NCBI GenBank assembly: GCA_024811115.1
Contig: JAKOGH010000044.1
Span: 1 to 12,125 of the forward strand
DNA: 12,125 nt
Origin: Terana coerulea
Lineage: Eukaryota; Basidiomycota; Agaricomycetes; Polyporales; Phanerochaetaceae
Direction: 5' to 3'
Position numbers and translations under genes: made by a program. The notes below the pieces were generated by a model that was given only the letters and a program-made list of their open reading frames with translations, had not been told where the DNA came from and made no database searches. Shown here piece by piece: positions 1-9,528 of this stretch (the stretch's first letter is position 1; every line of letters begins with the position of its first letter).

Positions 1-74
1 GTTGACCGAACCTATCGCGAGACAGTTGATCTGAAGCGCCCGACAGGCGTGAACACATTTTGACCGCAGACAAG
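1..74 (+). other. 5' flank / leader of idi1
   Basis: Sequence immediately upstream of the isomerase start. An in-frame TGA at 27-29 closes the frame, so the coding region does not continue from the left edge without an upstream exon. No TATA box is visible in this short piece. Confidence 0.5.
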
Positions 75-1107
<1,033 letters not shown>

Positions 1108-1625
1108 GTGTATTTAGGAAGTTTGTCCTGCTTATGCTCTCACTAGAGGTATATTGTATTACAACGAGAACAAGCTCAAACCATTGGGCTTGGTAGATCT
1201 TATGACATGCGGAGCCACGTCAGGATGGTCCCACCGATTAGCGAACTTGTACCTCAGTTGGTAGTTACTAGTGTGTAGAAAGCGGACTGTCTGAGGAGTC
1301 ATGACACAGGTCCTTCTCTACTCGTTAAATGGTCATTGGATAGTTACATGCATTGGTTTGTGCTTTTTGTCTATGTACATATTGATTTGTATATCCTTCC
1401 GAGACATTCGAGCCAACACACACAAGTCTGAAAATGGGTACAGCCAGGGACAGGGATGCTCCAATAGCTCTTGATTCTCCTCTGTTTGTTACTCGCCTCA
1501 CCTCTGAAACACCCACATATTGAGCAATGGAGAATCAAGTACATCCCTGCGCTGGAAATAGCAGCGAGGCAAAGCAACCTGGAGTTAATTCAGAAACATA
1601 TTTGAATTGATCTGAGTCTCCAGGC
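1108..1625. other. Convergent intergenic region
   Basis: About 520 nt between the stop codons of the isomerase (plus) and the WW-like gene (minus). It must hold both 3' UTRs and polyadenylation signals. The short minus-strand open frames here have no domain or splice logic, and I see no RNA gene or repeat. Confidence 0.5.
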
Positions 1626-3628
1626 TTAAGCGGGGCTGCTACCTCCGTAGCGCCTACGACGCCTGCACCATAGGTCTTGAACGCATGCAGTGACGACCTG
1701 CAGAAAAAACCATAGAAGAATAGTCCCGAAGACCACGGTGAGGGCGAGCCAGAGCGGTGCACCGGTGGATTCGACAATCATGCTGAAGATCTCTGTTGCA
1801 AGGAGCATTGTCGCCCAGATGGTCAGAGCCTTCGGGACGGAGAATCGGATTGCAGTAGGGCGGAACTTATACTTCGACCTCTCGAGATCACTGACATATT
1901 CAACCTGCACAAACACCCATCAGTTGGCTATATGCGGGCGGTGTAGTTGGATAAATACGAACCGCGTCGGCGGCCGTCCATTCGTCGGCGTCTTGAAACT
2001 TCTGCAGCACAGCCACTCCGGAGACCAGCGCGGCGACGGAGAAGGCGATGGCCGCCAAACCGATGTATCCTGTGAGCGGGCCTGTCGGTGAAACCAAGAG
2101 GACGGCATTGCCGCTGTGAGGGCGATGTCAGCGCATGTAGCGTGTTTAGAGATGTTGAAACATACATCACGAGGCCGGTGGACTACGGAGCATTTGCATG
2201 TCATGTTAGCATTTCGGCGCGACCAGAGACAGATAGTCACCCACGTAGAGGCGGGTATCACGCCAGCTGTCGAGCTGCTTGTGCATGAATTTGCGCCAGT
2301 GCATTGTATAAATCACGTCGTCGACGTAAAGGCCGTTTAGTTCGGCGACGATAGCCCTGTCGGTTCGGAATACCAAAGGCGAGGCTATGGTAAACATGAA
2401 GGAGTTGATCTCGACAAGCTTCTCCCTGACACGTTGGTGACGGTCGAGACGCGCATAGTCCTCTCCGTAAAAATTGTCGAATCTAGAGCGGGCTATATGC
2501 TTATGAGCCTACGCTCGACTAGGCAGAATTCATCGAGCGTACCAATGGAGCACCAGATCCTCGCTACCCGAATCCTCTGAGTATCATTTTCACTATCTTC
2601 GCACGACGCACGTACCTGCAATGGTAGTCATGTACGGATTTTCCGCCTGCTCATCTGGATAGTTGGTTCAGGTGAGCCCATTTGACGGTCTAATGCAATA
2701 AACTTACCTGGCGCGCTGAGAAGGTCCATGAATTTCTGGCACTGTTGTATGTCGTAAGGGAACGTGGAGGACCGTGAAGTCATATGGTCTACAATTCCCG
2801 TCAGTTCATGCGAAATTCTGGATGTAAGAGGGCACGTACCGAGTTCACCGTGGCGCAGTATACCGACAAGTTCGTCGCGGAGGTACTTGGGCACCGGTCT
2901 ATGAGGAAAGTACTCGAAATGCGTCCAGTAGTGTTCCTGGAGTACGTATTCTGTGGCCACATCGTCAATGTGGCAACATCGCATATTGTGCGCACTTCGT
3001 ACTGAGATGGGATTTTGAGCAGATCCTCGTCATTCCGAGCTGTTCTGCCTCAACGGGCTGGAGCCAGTATTCTACCTGCTTGCTGTGATCGACGAGGTAA
3101 TAGCTACATTCCGCCGGCTCGTTAACCTCTTCGCGGATATATAACTCGCTGTTTTGAGGGATTTTGCCGTCGAAGTGGGAAAGAAGCTGTTGAACCTTGT
3201 TGATGCCTTTCAAGACGGTCTCGTAGACTTCCCGGCGCTCTATCGTGCTGTCCGTGACAATGCTCAGAAGGCAGTTGACGAAGTACCGTGCCCCCTCTGG
3301 ATGGACATGAGCAGTCCAGGGGCTCGGGAGCTGCGCCCACATAACTGGTGCCACTGTGCCATATGAGCCGTCGGATTCGTTATAAGACTTCTGAGAGAGA
3401 CTGGAGTGGATCCCAGGCGGGATTGTCAAGTCTACTGAAGAGATACTGTGGCGGCAGGCATGTTCATGAGAAGTACGACTAGACAAAGGGGCTCAGGACG
3501 TACGTGTCCTCACGAGAGTAACGTTGGGAATGAGCGACGGTTGTGGGCTGCAGAAGTGTGTCTTCGGCGTAAGCAGGGGGCGGCCTCTTTCTCACCAACC
3601 CAGGCCTCGGTATGTGCAGAATGAGCAT
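1626..3628 (-). CDS. WW-like domain protein with C-terminal membrane spans (nine exons)
   Basis: Exons in minus-strand order: 3628-3504, 3445-3003, 2950-2840, 2788-2708, 2596-2543, 2492-2245, 2182-2166, 2113-1963 and 1904-1626. The sum is 1509 nt (502 aa), and every junction keeps frame. Most introns are 50-62 nt with GTACGT/GTATGT-type donors; the 111-nt intron 2597-2707 ends in an unconvincing GCGAAG and is the weakest call. The N-terminal third holds a WW-like segment, PSPWTAHVHPEGARYFVN, with the first Trp, HPEG turn, aromatic pair and Asn, but Asp where the second Trp should be. A second similar stretch, YYLVDHSKQVEYW, follows ~50 residues later. The C-terminal third has about four hydrophobic spans (around STGLVIGNAVLLV, GLAAIAFSVAALVSG, LTIWATMLLATEIF and LWLALTVVFGTILLWFF) and a short Arg-rich end. 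From memory this matches proteins annotated as WW-domain proteins in Agaricomycetes; molecular role unknown. ATG 3628 is in frame but has a poor context, and an out-of-frame ATG lies 8 nt upstream. Confidence 0.75.
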
Positions 3629-3700
3629 GGGACATCGTAAGGCTGAGGTAGGAGAGTCGAAGTTGCGCGCGAAGAGGGTCTTGCCAGAAGCTGGACACTC

Positions 3701-3706
3701 TTTATA
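3701..3706 (-). promoter_or_regulatory. TATA box for the WW-like gene
   Basis: On the minus strand the sequence reads TGTATAAAGAG, about 73-78 nt upstream of the proposed ATG at 3628. The distance suits a TATA element with transcription starting around 3670. Single-motif evidence only. Confidence 0.4.
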
Positions 3707-4862
3707 CAAGAGATATATGTAGTGAATGGTTGGCGGCTGGAACTCAAGGTGTTGTTCATGCAGAAACACACCCGGTAACGGCCGCCAGCGGCAGTGTCTT
3801 GGGACTGAGGACCCGTTGTGCAGTGCATTCGAATTCAGCGCACAGAAGTGTACAGCCTAGGGTTGTTCACGAACACGGTACAGCCACAGACACTCAGAGA
3901 AGACGCTGTCATCGAGGTCACACGCTGTCACATAGGCGCCAACATCGAAGTTAAGATCTGAGATCCGTTGCCGCCGTGGCAGCGCAGCAACAGGCCAAAG
4001 AAGTAACTTACTTCAAGTTGGTCCGCAGTACTCAGCCTTGAGCCACAAACAAACGCAGGTACTCATTTCCTTTGGCATTTTGTCCATTGGGGAGCTCAAA
4101 GGAAAGTAATAGTGTTCGGGATGTCATCGACAGAAGTCCCACTGCCACACCGCCGACTCCGACAGCCAGCAGCGGGTGGCAACGCAGTACGCACGTAAGC
4201 CGCTCGGCTGTGTGTTGAACCGAACATTCTACGTCTACGCCGTGCATTTGATGACATGTAAGCCCTGTCAAATGCCTGGTTCCGCGGTGAGCGGTGAGCT
4301 CCATTTGCCTACAACACACCCTATGCTGAAAAATGATACTCGAGGCTCTAACCTTTACAGAACCGTTCATAACGGACCATCCCTAGACGGGATGCTCTTC
4401 TATGCCGATGCATGCGCCCACCTTTCTCCCTATCAATCCAAGTACGTAGGCGGCCGTAATTCAGGAATTGTCACTCAAAGTCTTACGTTTTCCGTCAAGG
4501 TCCGGAGCTTGAATCATGCCAGACTTACTCGGAAAACAGGTCTCATGTTTCCAGCATAATCAGAATATGCCCGGACTTCGAGCCGAAGATCTCAGGACGA
4601 GAGAGCCCTCGTACGAAGCTCGTCCCTTTCCCCGAAGTCTTCACCCGGCTCTACGTCCTAGGTGTCTGTGCGGGGTCGCTACGTAGAGTACTGGCACTAG
4701 GAGTAGGATCCTAGTCTCGTGCGTATTGCTATATGCGGGCTATGGCTGAATCCTTGGTCCTGAACGTACTTATACCACAATGGATTCAGCCTGAAGTCAA
4801 CATCGTTGTTTCCTTCAAGTCTTTCGCTCCCTCACCTCACCTTTCCATACGTAACTCCAATC
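3707..4862. other. Long intergenic stretch, no gene I can support
   Basis: More than 1.1 kb between the divergent WW-like gene and array copy 1. Open frames on both strands overlap each other (plus 4176-4559, minus 4032-4370) and neither is recognisable. The minus frame has one hydrophobic run (LLAVGVGGVAVGLLSM) near its end and a possible acceptor (TTCAACACACAG) upstream of it, so a small spliced membrane protein cannot be excluded. The right end must contain the copy 1 promoter; a weak TATA-like CTTATACC lies at about 4768-4775. Confidence 0.4.
4744..4791. repeat. 10-bp perfect inverted repeat upstream of array copy 1
   Basis: GGCTGAATCC at 4744-4753 is mirrored exactly by GGATTCAGCC at 4782-4791, with a 28-nt spacer containing the TATA-like CTTATACC. 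It lies about 70-120 nt upstream of the copy 1 start codon. It could be a paired binding site or chance; I saw no matching pair before copies 2 or 3. Confidence 0.5.
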
Positions 4863-5458
4863 ATGTCTCAGCCTACTTCTTCGGACTTGGCTCTGTCAAA
4901 GGTGGAGATTACCTCCCCTGGTGCTGCCAACGCTGCCCATAGAACGGACGCTGTGTCTTCACATACCAAGGAGACACGTTCAGTTCCTGCTCAGACGGAG
5001 ACAACTGAACCCTCTTCCAATACTCTCGATAATTCCAGGTAAGCTTATATTTAATATGTCTGATGCATGCTAGATCCTTACGGTACGGTATCAGTTCAAG
5101 AGTCAACGACGAATATTCGACTCAATTCCAGGACAAGGAAACACACGTCGACGAGGACAAGGAATTTTCTGATGACGAAGACAGCGACATAGACGTAGCA
5201 GCGGAGCTTGTCAAGCTGTGCGTACCCGCTGCCTTCTTCGCATTACATACGACGTGAAGGCTGACAGGCTCTTTTAGGGGCTGGGAACCTCGGGGTAGAC
5301 CAACGAGACCTACCCAACGTAAGACTTCCGTTGCGAACGATATGACATTTGACTGACTGGTGCCGATTACTATGCGTACAGCACGACCGCCGCCGTCGCC
5401 GCCGCCGCCATCTCGCCCGAAGAAGCAAACGGAGGCTGCGAAGCCTTCCTCTTCCTGA
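4863..5458 (+). CDS. Array copy 1: small acidic/proline-rich protein with GWEPRG box (intact)
   Basis: Unrecognised family. Exons are 4863-5038, 5095-5217, 5278-5318 and 5382-5458 (417 nt, 138 aa); an acceptor at 5100 instead of 5094 would also keep frame and drop two residues. Introns of 56, 60 and 63 nt start GTAAGC, GTGCGT and GTAAGA and end CAG, TTTTAG and TACAG, with CTGAC-like branch sites. Residues 1-61 are Ser/Thr/Ala-rich and look disordered. Residues 72-90 are strongly acidic. Residues 90-100 (DIDVAAELVKL) precede the box GWEPRGRPTRPT (101-112). The tail (113-138) is proline-rich then basic (PPPSPPPPSRPKK). No signal peptide, membrane span, Cys pair or CaaX end. Introns 1 and 2 are phase 2, as in the paralogues; the third, splitting the tail, is found only here. 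ATG 4863 has A at -3. Gene model is good; function unknown. Confidence 0.75.
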
Positions 5459-6190
5459 GGCAACAGTAGGGTTTATGCTTCATTCGTAGTTGTATTTAGC
5501 TGACATCCCCAAGGATTGGTTGCCAACTTGAAATCAATCAGGCGGTACAGCGTGTCACCAACGAACACCTGTCAGACTTTTCTTTTGCATTCTTCGTTGG
5601 ACTTTGCAGGATGTTTCTGTCCTGACATTGGATTATACGATACTCTGGCTTACTAGGTGAGAACGGACACTTTGCGGTAACTACGATGGAAAGGACTATT
5701 GGTACTGGTACATCTGTAAGGACCTTGTGTTTATTGGACTCTTATGCGATGTACTGTTAGCACGCAACGGACACTCCTGTGATATGACAAAGCAACATAC
5801 ATAGTGTCAGAAAGGTTTTGAAATAGCCCTCGGTGAGTGATAATGGCCTGCATGGTAATACAGTATTGTCACAAGTGCCCTGTTGTACGCCGTGTAAGAC
5901 ATTCCGGATGAAAGCTAAGCAGTTATGATATTGGAGGCAGAGTAAACGTATGCACTGACCGCCGGCGTATGGTTGTCTCCGATGCTTAGAGGTTTACTAC
6001 TGTATTTCAATCGCTAAAAGTCAGGTAATGAACGGGTGAGTTCCGCACCGTTTCCGTGTTGACTCAGGCTCGTGCGGCCCGGTTCGGACACCACACCGGA
6101 CGATGAATGTGGCTTAACCGGTTCTGCAAGTAGTAGCGCTATAGCACGGGGTTACAAACCACCTAACTGGACACGTAGACCCACTGTACG

Positions 6191-6274
6191 GTAAGTTACA
6201 GAATGCAGAAGCAAATGTCACAGGGCTTGCCGCGCATTAAAACGACGCTGTTACCACCAGGGGCTGGGCATCCA
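6191..6274 (+). pseudogene. Possible relic of an array copy (intron and start of box)
   Basis: A consensus donor GTAAGT at 6191 is followed 70 nt later by CCACCAG and then GGGGCTGGG, the same 9 bases that begin the last-exon box in the three clear copies. After that similarity ends (GWASIKLPE rather than GWEPRGRPT), and the sequence before the donor is not acidic. This could be an old, largely erased copy or a chance match. Confidence 0.2.
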
Positions 6275-6290
6275 TAAAACTGCCAGAAGG

Positions 6291-6298
6291 TATATAAA
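6291..6298 (+). promoter_or_regulatory. Orphan TATA box
   Basis: AGAAGGTATATAAAGAG closely resembles the copy 2 promoter (AGAGGTATATAAACG). No coding frame follows: the first ATG downstream (6353) is followed at once by TGA. It may mark a decayed array copy or a non-coding transcript. Confidence 0.3.
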
Positions 6299-7530
6299 GA
6301 GTGGGAGCGGCACCAGTGGCGGCTCAGCCTTCGTAGTACGTGGATCTTCCCTGATGTGAATGAATGTACCCTGAACTAAAAGGCGGAAGGACCGAGACCT
6401 AGTACTAGTGTCAGAATAACCACTGCATGGTGCTCGTCAGGGGAAGTTCTCGCACCGCGATGCTTCTGAATGACTTCTATCTCGTAAGCCTGAGGCGGCA
6501 TTCTGAAGGTTGTGAAGGCAAAGTCGAAACTTAAGGCAGCTTACCGTTTCGGCTGTCCCCTGCAGAGGCACTGTACTGCTTAACTCAGAGCTTCCTGTGA
6601 ACACCCTGAAGTTTGTCCGAGTGCCGAACAAATGACTTGAGGTGGTTCCTGAGGCCTGAGCAGTGGCACTGTACTCTACTCTACTCAGTGCCGCCAACTG
6701 TGGCGAGTCATTGGCACTGGCAAAGATAAAGAGTACAGGTCACTCAGGCTACCATTGCCGATGTCCTTGGAATTGCGGCGGTATGCGGTCTTACGCATCG
6801 AGGACATAAGCGCGCGCCGCTGTATGATCATGGTCGTTTGGGAAGCCACAGCCTGGACCAGCCTCGTGTTAGTTTCTATATCTCACTCTGTGGGGTTCCT
6901 TATATAGCTCAGCGCCTTTATGACGCTTGTACACCGCCACGACGCCGCTGGTACTTATATAATCAGGCACCTGCCGAATGCGGCATCGCGCTGTCCCTTC
7001 TCAACTTGAACGCAAACCACGTTGGTCCGAGGCATAACGCAATGGTTACATACCTCTTGAGCAGTGAAGCTCAGCGAACTGGCTTGATTTGCACAGCTAA
7101 ACGGGGCCGCCCCTCGTACTAGTAATGCGTGCTGCGGCGCGTGCTTAGCACAGCGCGGCGCCACACTAGCAGTGGTCCTCGCAGGGCTAGTAGTACTCAA
7201 CGTATGGTATGTTCCTGTGCTACTGTTCGATGGAAGGGGTACTATCTCACGCATCGCAGAGCCAAGCTGCGCCCCTGTGTCCATTCTGTGCTGCGCTTCA
7301 TGGCATGCGTACCCAAAACTGCGAGCTCTTGTCGGATGACTGAACATTATCGAGTGTGCAGCTATGCCGCCAGTTCCACCGGCGCAATCAGAATGAAGGA
7401 AAACTTCAACTTGCAGTGCAAAGTTCCCTCCTCCCCTCCCAACTATCTGACTTGGTTGTTAGAGGCGTGCTGTGGATATTGGGACGGCTCTTGCTGAAGA
7501 GGCTGTCATATGCGTCTCGGTGGGAAGAGG

Positions 7531-7538
7531 TATATAAA
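7531..7538 (+). promoter_or_regulatory. TATA box of array copy 2
   Basis: GAGGTATATAAACGG ends about 52 nt before the copy 2 ATG at 7591. The leader between them is A/C-rich (CCTACACTAACAGATCCCCA). Strong TATA match at a plausible distance, so copy 2 is probably transcribed or was until recently. Confidence 0.6.
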
Positions 7539-7590
7539 CGGTCAAAATTGCCCAACTCCCATCAGAACAACCTACACTAACAGATCCCCA

Positions 7591-8094
7591 ATGTCTGAGG
7601 CTAGCAAAACCGAGACACCCACCACCGTCATTGAAGAAACAATGACTAGCGTAACGACGACGACGTCGTCGTCGCCTGACGCGGACGTCGGAGAGTCTGC
7701 CTCTGTCGTCATCGTCACTTCGCGGATTGAGGCCGTGGTGGATGCGTCTACCCCGAGGGCGACGCCGAAGGCTCAAGCAAAACCGATGCGTCGTAAGTTC
7801 ACTTCGCATGACTGGAAATTGGTACATCATTCCCTATTGCTTTATATCTAGTACGAATGTGGGTGCGACCGAAAGCGCCGAAGTGGGCAGAGTTGACGAG
7901 GAAGATGTCGCCGAGAGAGGAGACGAGGGCAACATTGACATCGAAACTGTGCTTATGGAGCTGTAAGCGTTTTGATTTGTCTAGATCAGCCGTGAACTGA
8001 TCATCTCTTTAGGGGCTGGGAACCTCGGGGTAAACCTACCAGACCTACTGTTCCAAAGCCTCCTTCCCCAAGCCCAAGTAGCCATGGTCTTTGA
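7591..8094 (+). CDS. Array copy 2: GWEPRG-box protein, one-base frameshift in exon 1
   Basis: Exons are 7591-7792, 7852-7962 and 8013-8094. Introns are 59 nt (GTAAGT...TCTAG) and 50 nt (GTAAGC...TTTAG). Exon 1 ends one base out of phase with exon 2, although copies 1 and 3 have a phase-2 junction there. The shift maps to the C run at 7750-7754: before it the frame reads Val-Val-Asp-Ala-Ser-Thr, after it another frame reads EGDAEGSSKTDAS and joins exon 2 smoothly. One extra C gives a 131-residue protein: Ser/Thr-rich N-terminus, acidic middle (DEEDVAERGDEG), NIDIETVLMEL, box GWEPRGKPTRPT (106-117) and a short tail, VPKPPSPSPSSHGL. Basic residues are fewer than in the other tails. Family membership is firm; whether the gene is broken or miscalled is open. 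Its last exon overlaps a minus-strand open frame. Confidence 0.7.
7655..7674. repeat. 20-bp perfect palindrome, trinucleotide tract
   Basis: CGACGACGACGTCGTCGTCG reads the same on both strands: an ACG run turning into a TCG run around a GACGTC centre. In copy 2 it encodes Thr codons followed by Ser codons. It probably arose by trinucleotide slippage and can form a hairpin. Confidence 0.8.
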
Positions 8095-8275
8095 TTTTTG
8101 GAAAGTATATACCCGCTCAAGGACATTCGACGCTGTACATTGGTCAGATAGGGCTTTCGGGACATTACTTATTTGGTTGAAATGCCTGAGGTGTTGAGTT
8201 GTATGTTTCCTTTTAATCTGTTCTTGATTTTCTATCCCATTCGGGTTCACAATCAGGCTACAGTAGAGCATATTA

Positions 8276-8304
8276 GGGACTTTTGGCACCGGAATATATT
8301 CCGG
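8276..8304 (+). repeat. Left terminal inverted repeat with internal palindrome
   Basis: The inner half is CCGGAATATATTCCGG (8289-8304), a perfect 16-bp palindrome. The terminal repeat is therefore itself a potential hairpin or a symmetrical protein-binding site. Confidence 0.85.
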
Positions 8305-8455
8305 CCCAATTTGGTAGCCACCCAAAAAGGTTGCTATCACGGCGGGACCCGAGGTTGGAGCCCCGCTAACTGAGGGACCAATGGGGGCGTGTACCTTGGA
8401 TCCCGCCGTGATGGCTGTTGATGCGAGCCGTTTTAGGAGGCATACCAAATGAGGA

Positions 8456-8484
8456 CCGGAATATATTCCGGTGCCAAAAGTCCC
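8456..8484 (-). repeat. Right terminal inverted repeat with internal palindrome
   Basis: Exact reverse complement of 8276-8304 over 29 bases. The 16-bp palindrome lies at 8456-8471. Perfect identity of the two ends suggests recent insertion or strong constraint. Confidence 0.85.
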
Positions 8485-9085
8485 TATTAGCTGCGATATA
8501 TATCACGTCCGTATTGAGCCGGAATTGGCCGGAAAGCTCCAACTCCCTGCCAAAATCACAGAGCGCCGGCCCCATTTTGAGGCGCTTATCGTGATATTTA
8601 TCATAGCTAATATGCTCTAGTACTAGTGGAATTTCCGTCCGATCGACTCTTGGCATGCAGTCGATGATTGGCAGCATACTCGGTATCATGGTGTTGTACA
8701 CAAGCCTATTCATCCAGTCCTCATTGAAGTTAGTTAGAGCTGCTTGCACTTACCACCTTTTATTTGTGCCGTGCTCAAGTGCACTTGGTCTTGCTGTCTG
8801 GTGGGCTGCTCAGAGTCCGAGTCGGAGCCGCTCAAATAAATATGGGCGCTATTTAAATTGACGCCGGGCGTTGCAAAGTTTAAACTTACCGGAACTTCCC
8901 GAGATGCTGCTTCTTCATGTACGCGCACCATTTTCGTACGTGTAGCCTCCGAAGTGACCTTGTCCCTTGAGGTGACAAGATCTACTGTAAAAAGTCTTGC
9001 TTATTTGATCAAAGTCCAATTCACTCTTTCCTTCGGCGTAAGCTACGGCACTTGCCTCTTCGAATCGACTCACAGCCTTAGCCAT

Positions 9086-9528
9086 GGCGTTCCTGTCACA
9101 ACAGAACCTACTTACATTAATGTGAGTTGCTGTGCTTATCTTGACAGGCGTCCTAGCATCTGATCTCCTGTAAGAGGATGGCCCTCCTTGATTGATGTCT
9201 AGTGCTGTTCAAGAAGGTGGCATAGTAGTCGGCGATTGGTGCAGAGCAGACGGCGTACATGCTTAAACGCGGTGCCATGCCCTCACTAGGACTGTGGGTG
9301 TATCGGAATAAGGCAGAATTGCAGTGGTGAGAACGCTTCCTTCCTATTAATTATGTGCTCTTCTTGCAGAGCACTGCTGCGATGCTGTGGGCTCAGGATG
9401 CCTCATTGTCAAGAGAGGCGGTCCTACTGAGCCACGCGACAAGATACAAAAGCCTCGCAGACTGCTCACTTTGACTCCACAAACTCGATTACACAGTGTC
9501 CATTTCCTCCCTCCCCAGTAAATCCACG
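9086..9528. other. Divergent intergenic region before array copy 3
   Basis: About 440 nt between the unknown minus-strand gene and copy 3. It should contain both promoters. A weak TATA-like element (AAGATACAAAAG, about 9441-9452) lies ~80 nt before the copy 3 ATG, followed by a pyrimidine-rich leader (CATTTCCTCCCTCCCC). Nothing else is recognisable. Confidence 0.4.

Larger units (their letters stand above)
5459..7590. other. 2.1-kb spacer between array copies 1 and 2
   Basis: No open frame in 5459-6430 is long enough to consider. Between 6437 and 7497 several frames overlap on both strands, none recognisable and none with a consistent exon pattern. Two items stand out: a donor/acceptor pair followed by the start of a box-like sequence (6191-6274), and a strong orphan TATA box at 6291. 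Both may be remains of a lost array copy. The right end holds the copy 2 promoter. Confidence 0.5.
8276..8484. mobile_element. MITE-like foldback element, 209 bp, flanked by TA
   Basis: Perfect 29-bp terminal inverted repeats (8276-8304 and 8456-8484) start GGGACTTTTGGCACC and are flanked on both sides by TA (8274-8275, 8485-8486). Inside, a further inverted match (about 8333-8348 against 8400-8415, around CACGGCGGGA) makes most of the element an imperfect hairpin. It encodes nothing. A TA target duplication suits Tc1/mariner-type transposition; a GGG start and a TTA on the left also resemble PIF/Harbinger, but the right flank is TAT, so the exact superfamily is open. It would need a transposase supplied from elsewhere. 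Confidence 0.85.
7981..9085 (-). pseudogene. Unknown minus-strand gene, interrupted by a foldback element
   Basis: Not recognised. A likely start is ATG 9085 (GCCATGG context): MAKAVSRFEEA, then donor GTGCCG and acceptor TTTTTACAG (67-nt intron, 8985-9051) leading into VTSEATRTKMVRVHEEAASREVP. That frame continues through an acidic-Ser patch (GSDSDSEQ) to a donor GTAAGT at about 8753. After a branch-like CTAACTAAC, a long open frame begins near 8730 (RLVYNTMIPSMLPIIDCMPR) and runs to the element edge at 8485. The junction near 8700-8753 is one base out of phase in every splice I tried. On the far side of the element, the same frame resumes at 8273 (NMLYCSLIVNPNGIENQEQ) and stays open to a stop at 7981, running antisense into copy 2 exon 3, so the true end is probably earlier. 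The insertion makes this a likely pseudogene. Coding status rests on open-frame length and in-frame continuity only. Confidence 0.4.

Noticed and set aside
3730..3954. Plus-strand open frame upstream of the WW-like gene.
   Set aside because: His/Arg/Thr-rich composition typical of a non-coding frame; starts with an alternative codon and covers the likely promoter of the minus-strand gene.
4176..4559. Plus-strand 127-codon open frame.
   Set aside because: It overlaps a minus-strand frame, lacks any recognisable motif or splice continuation, and fits chance.
1626..5458. WW-like protein as the partner of proline-rich array tails.
   Set aside because: Only adjacency supports it, and the domain lacks its second Trp; kept as a remark, not a claim.
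7130..7180. GC-rich partly self-complementary stretch as a tRNA or small RNA.
   Set aside because: No T-loop GTTCRA motif or cloverleaf arrangement could be found.
6437..7497. Several 86-130 codon frames on both strands between copies 1 and 2.
   Set aside because: They overlap each other with irregular composition and no conserved motif; none extends by plausible splicing.
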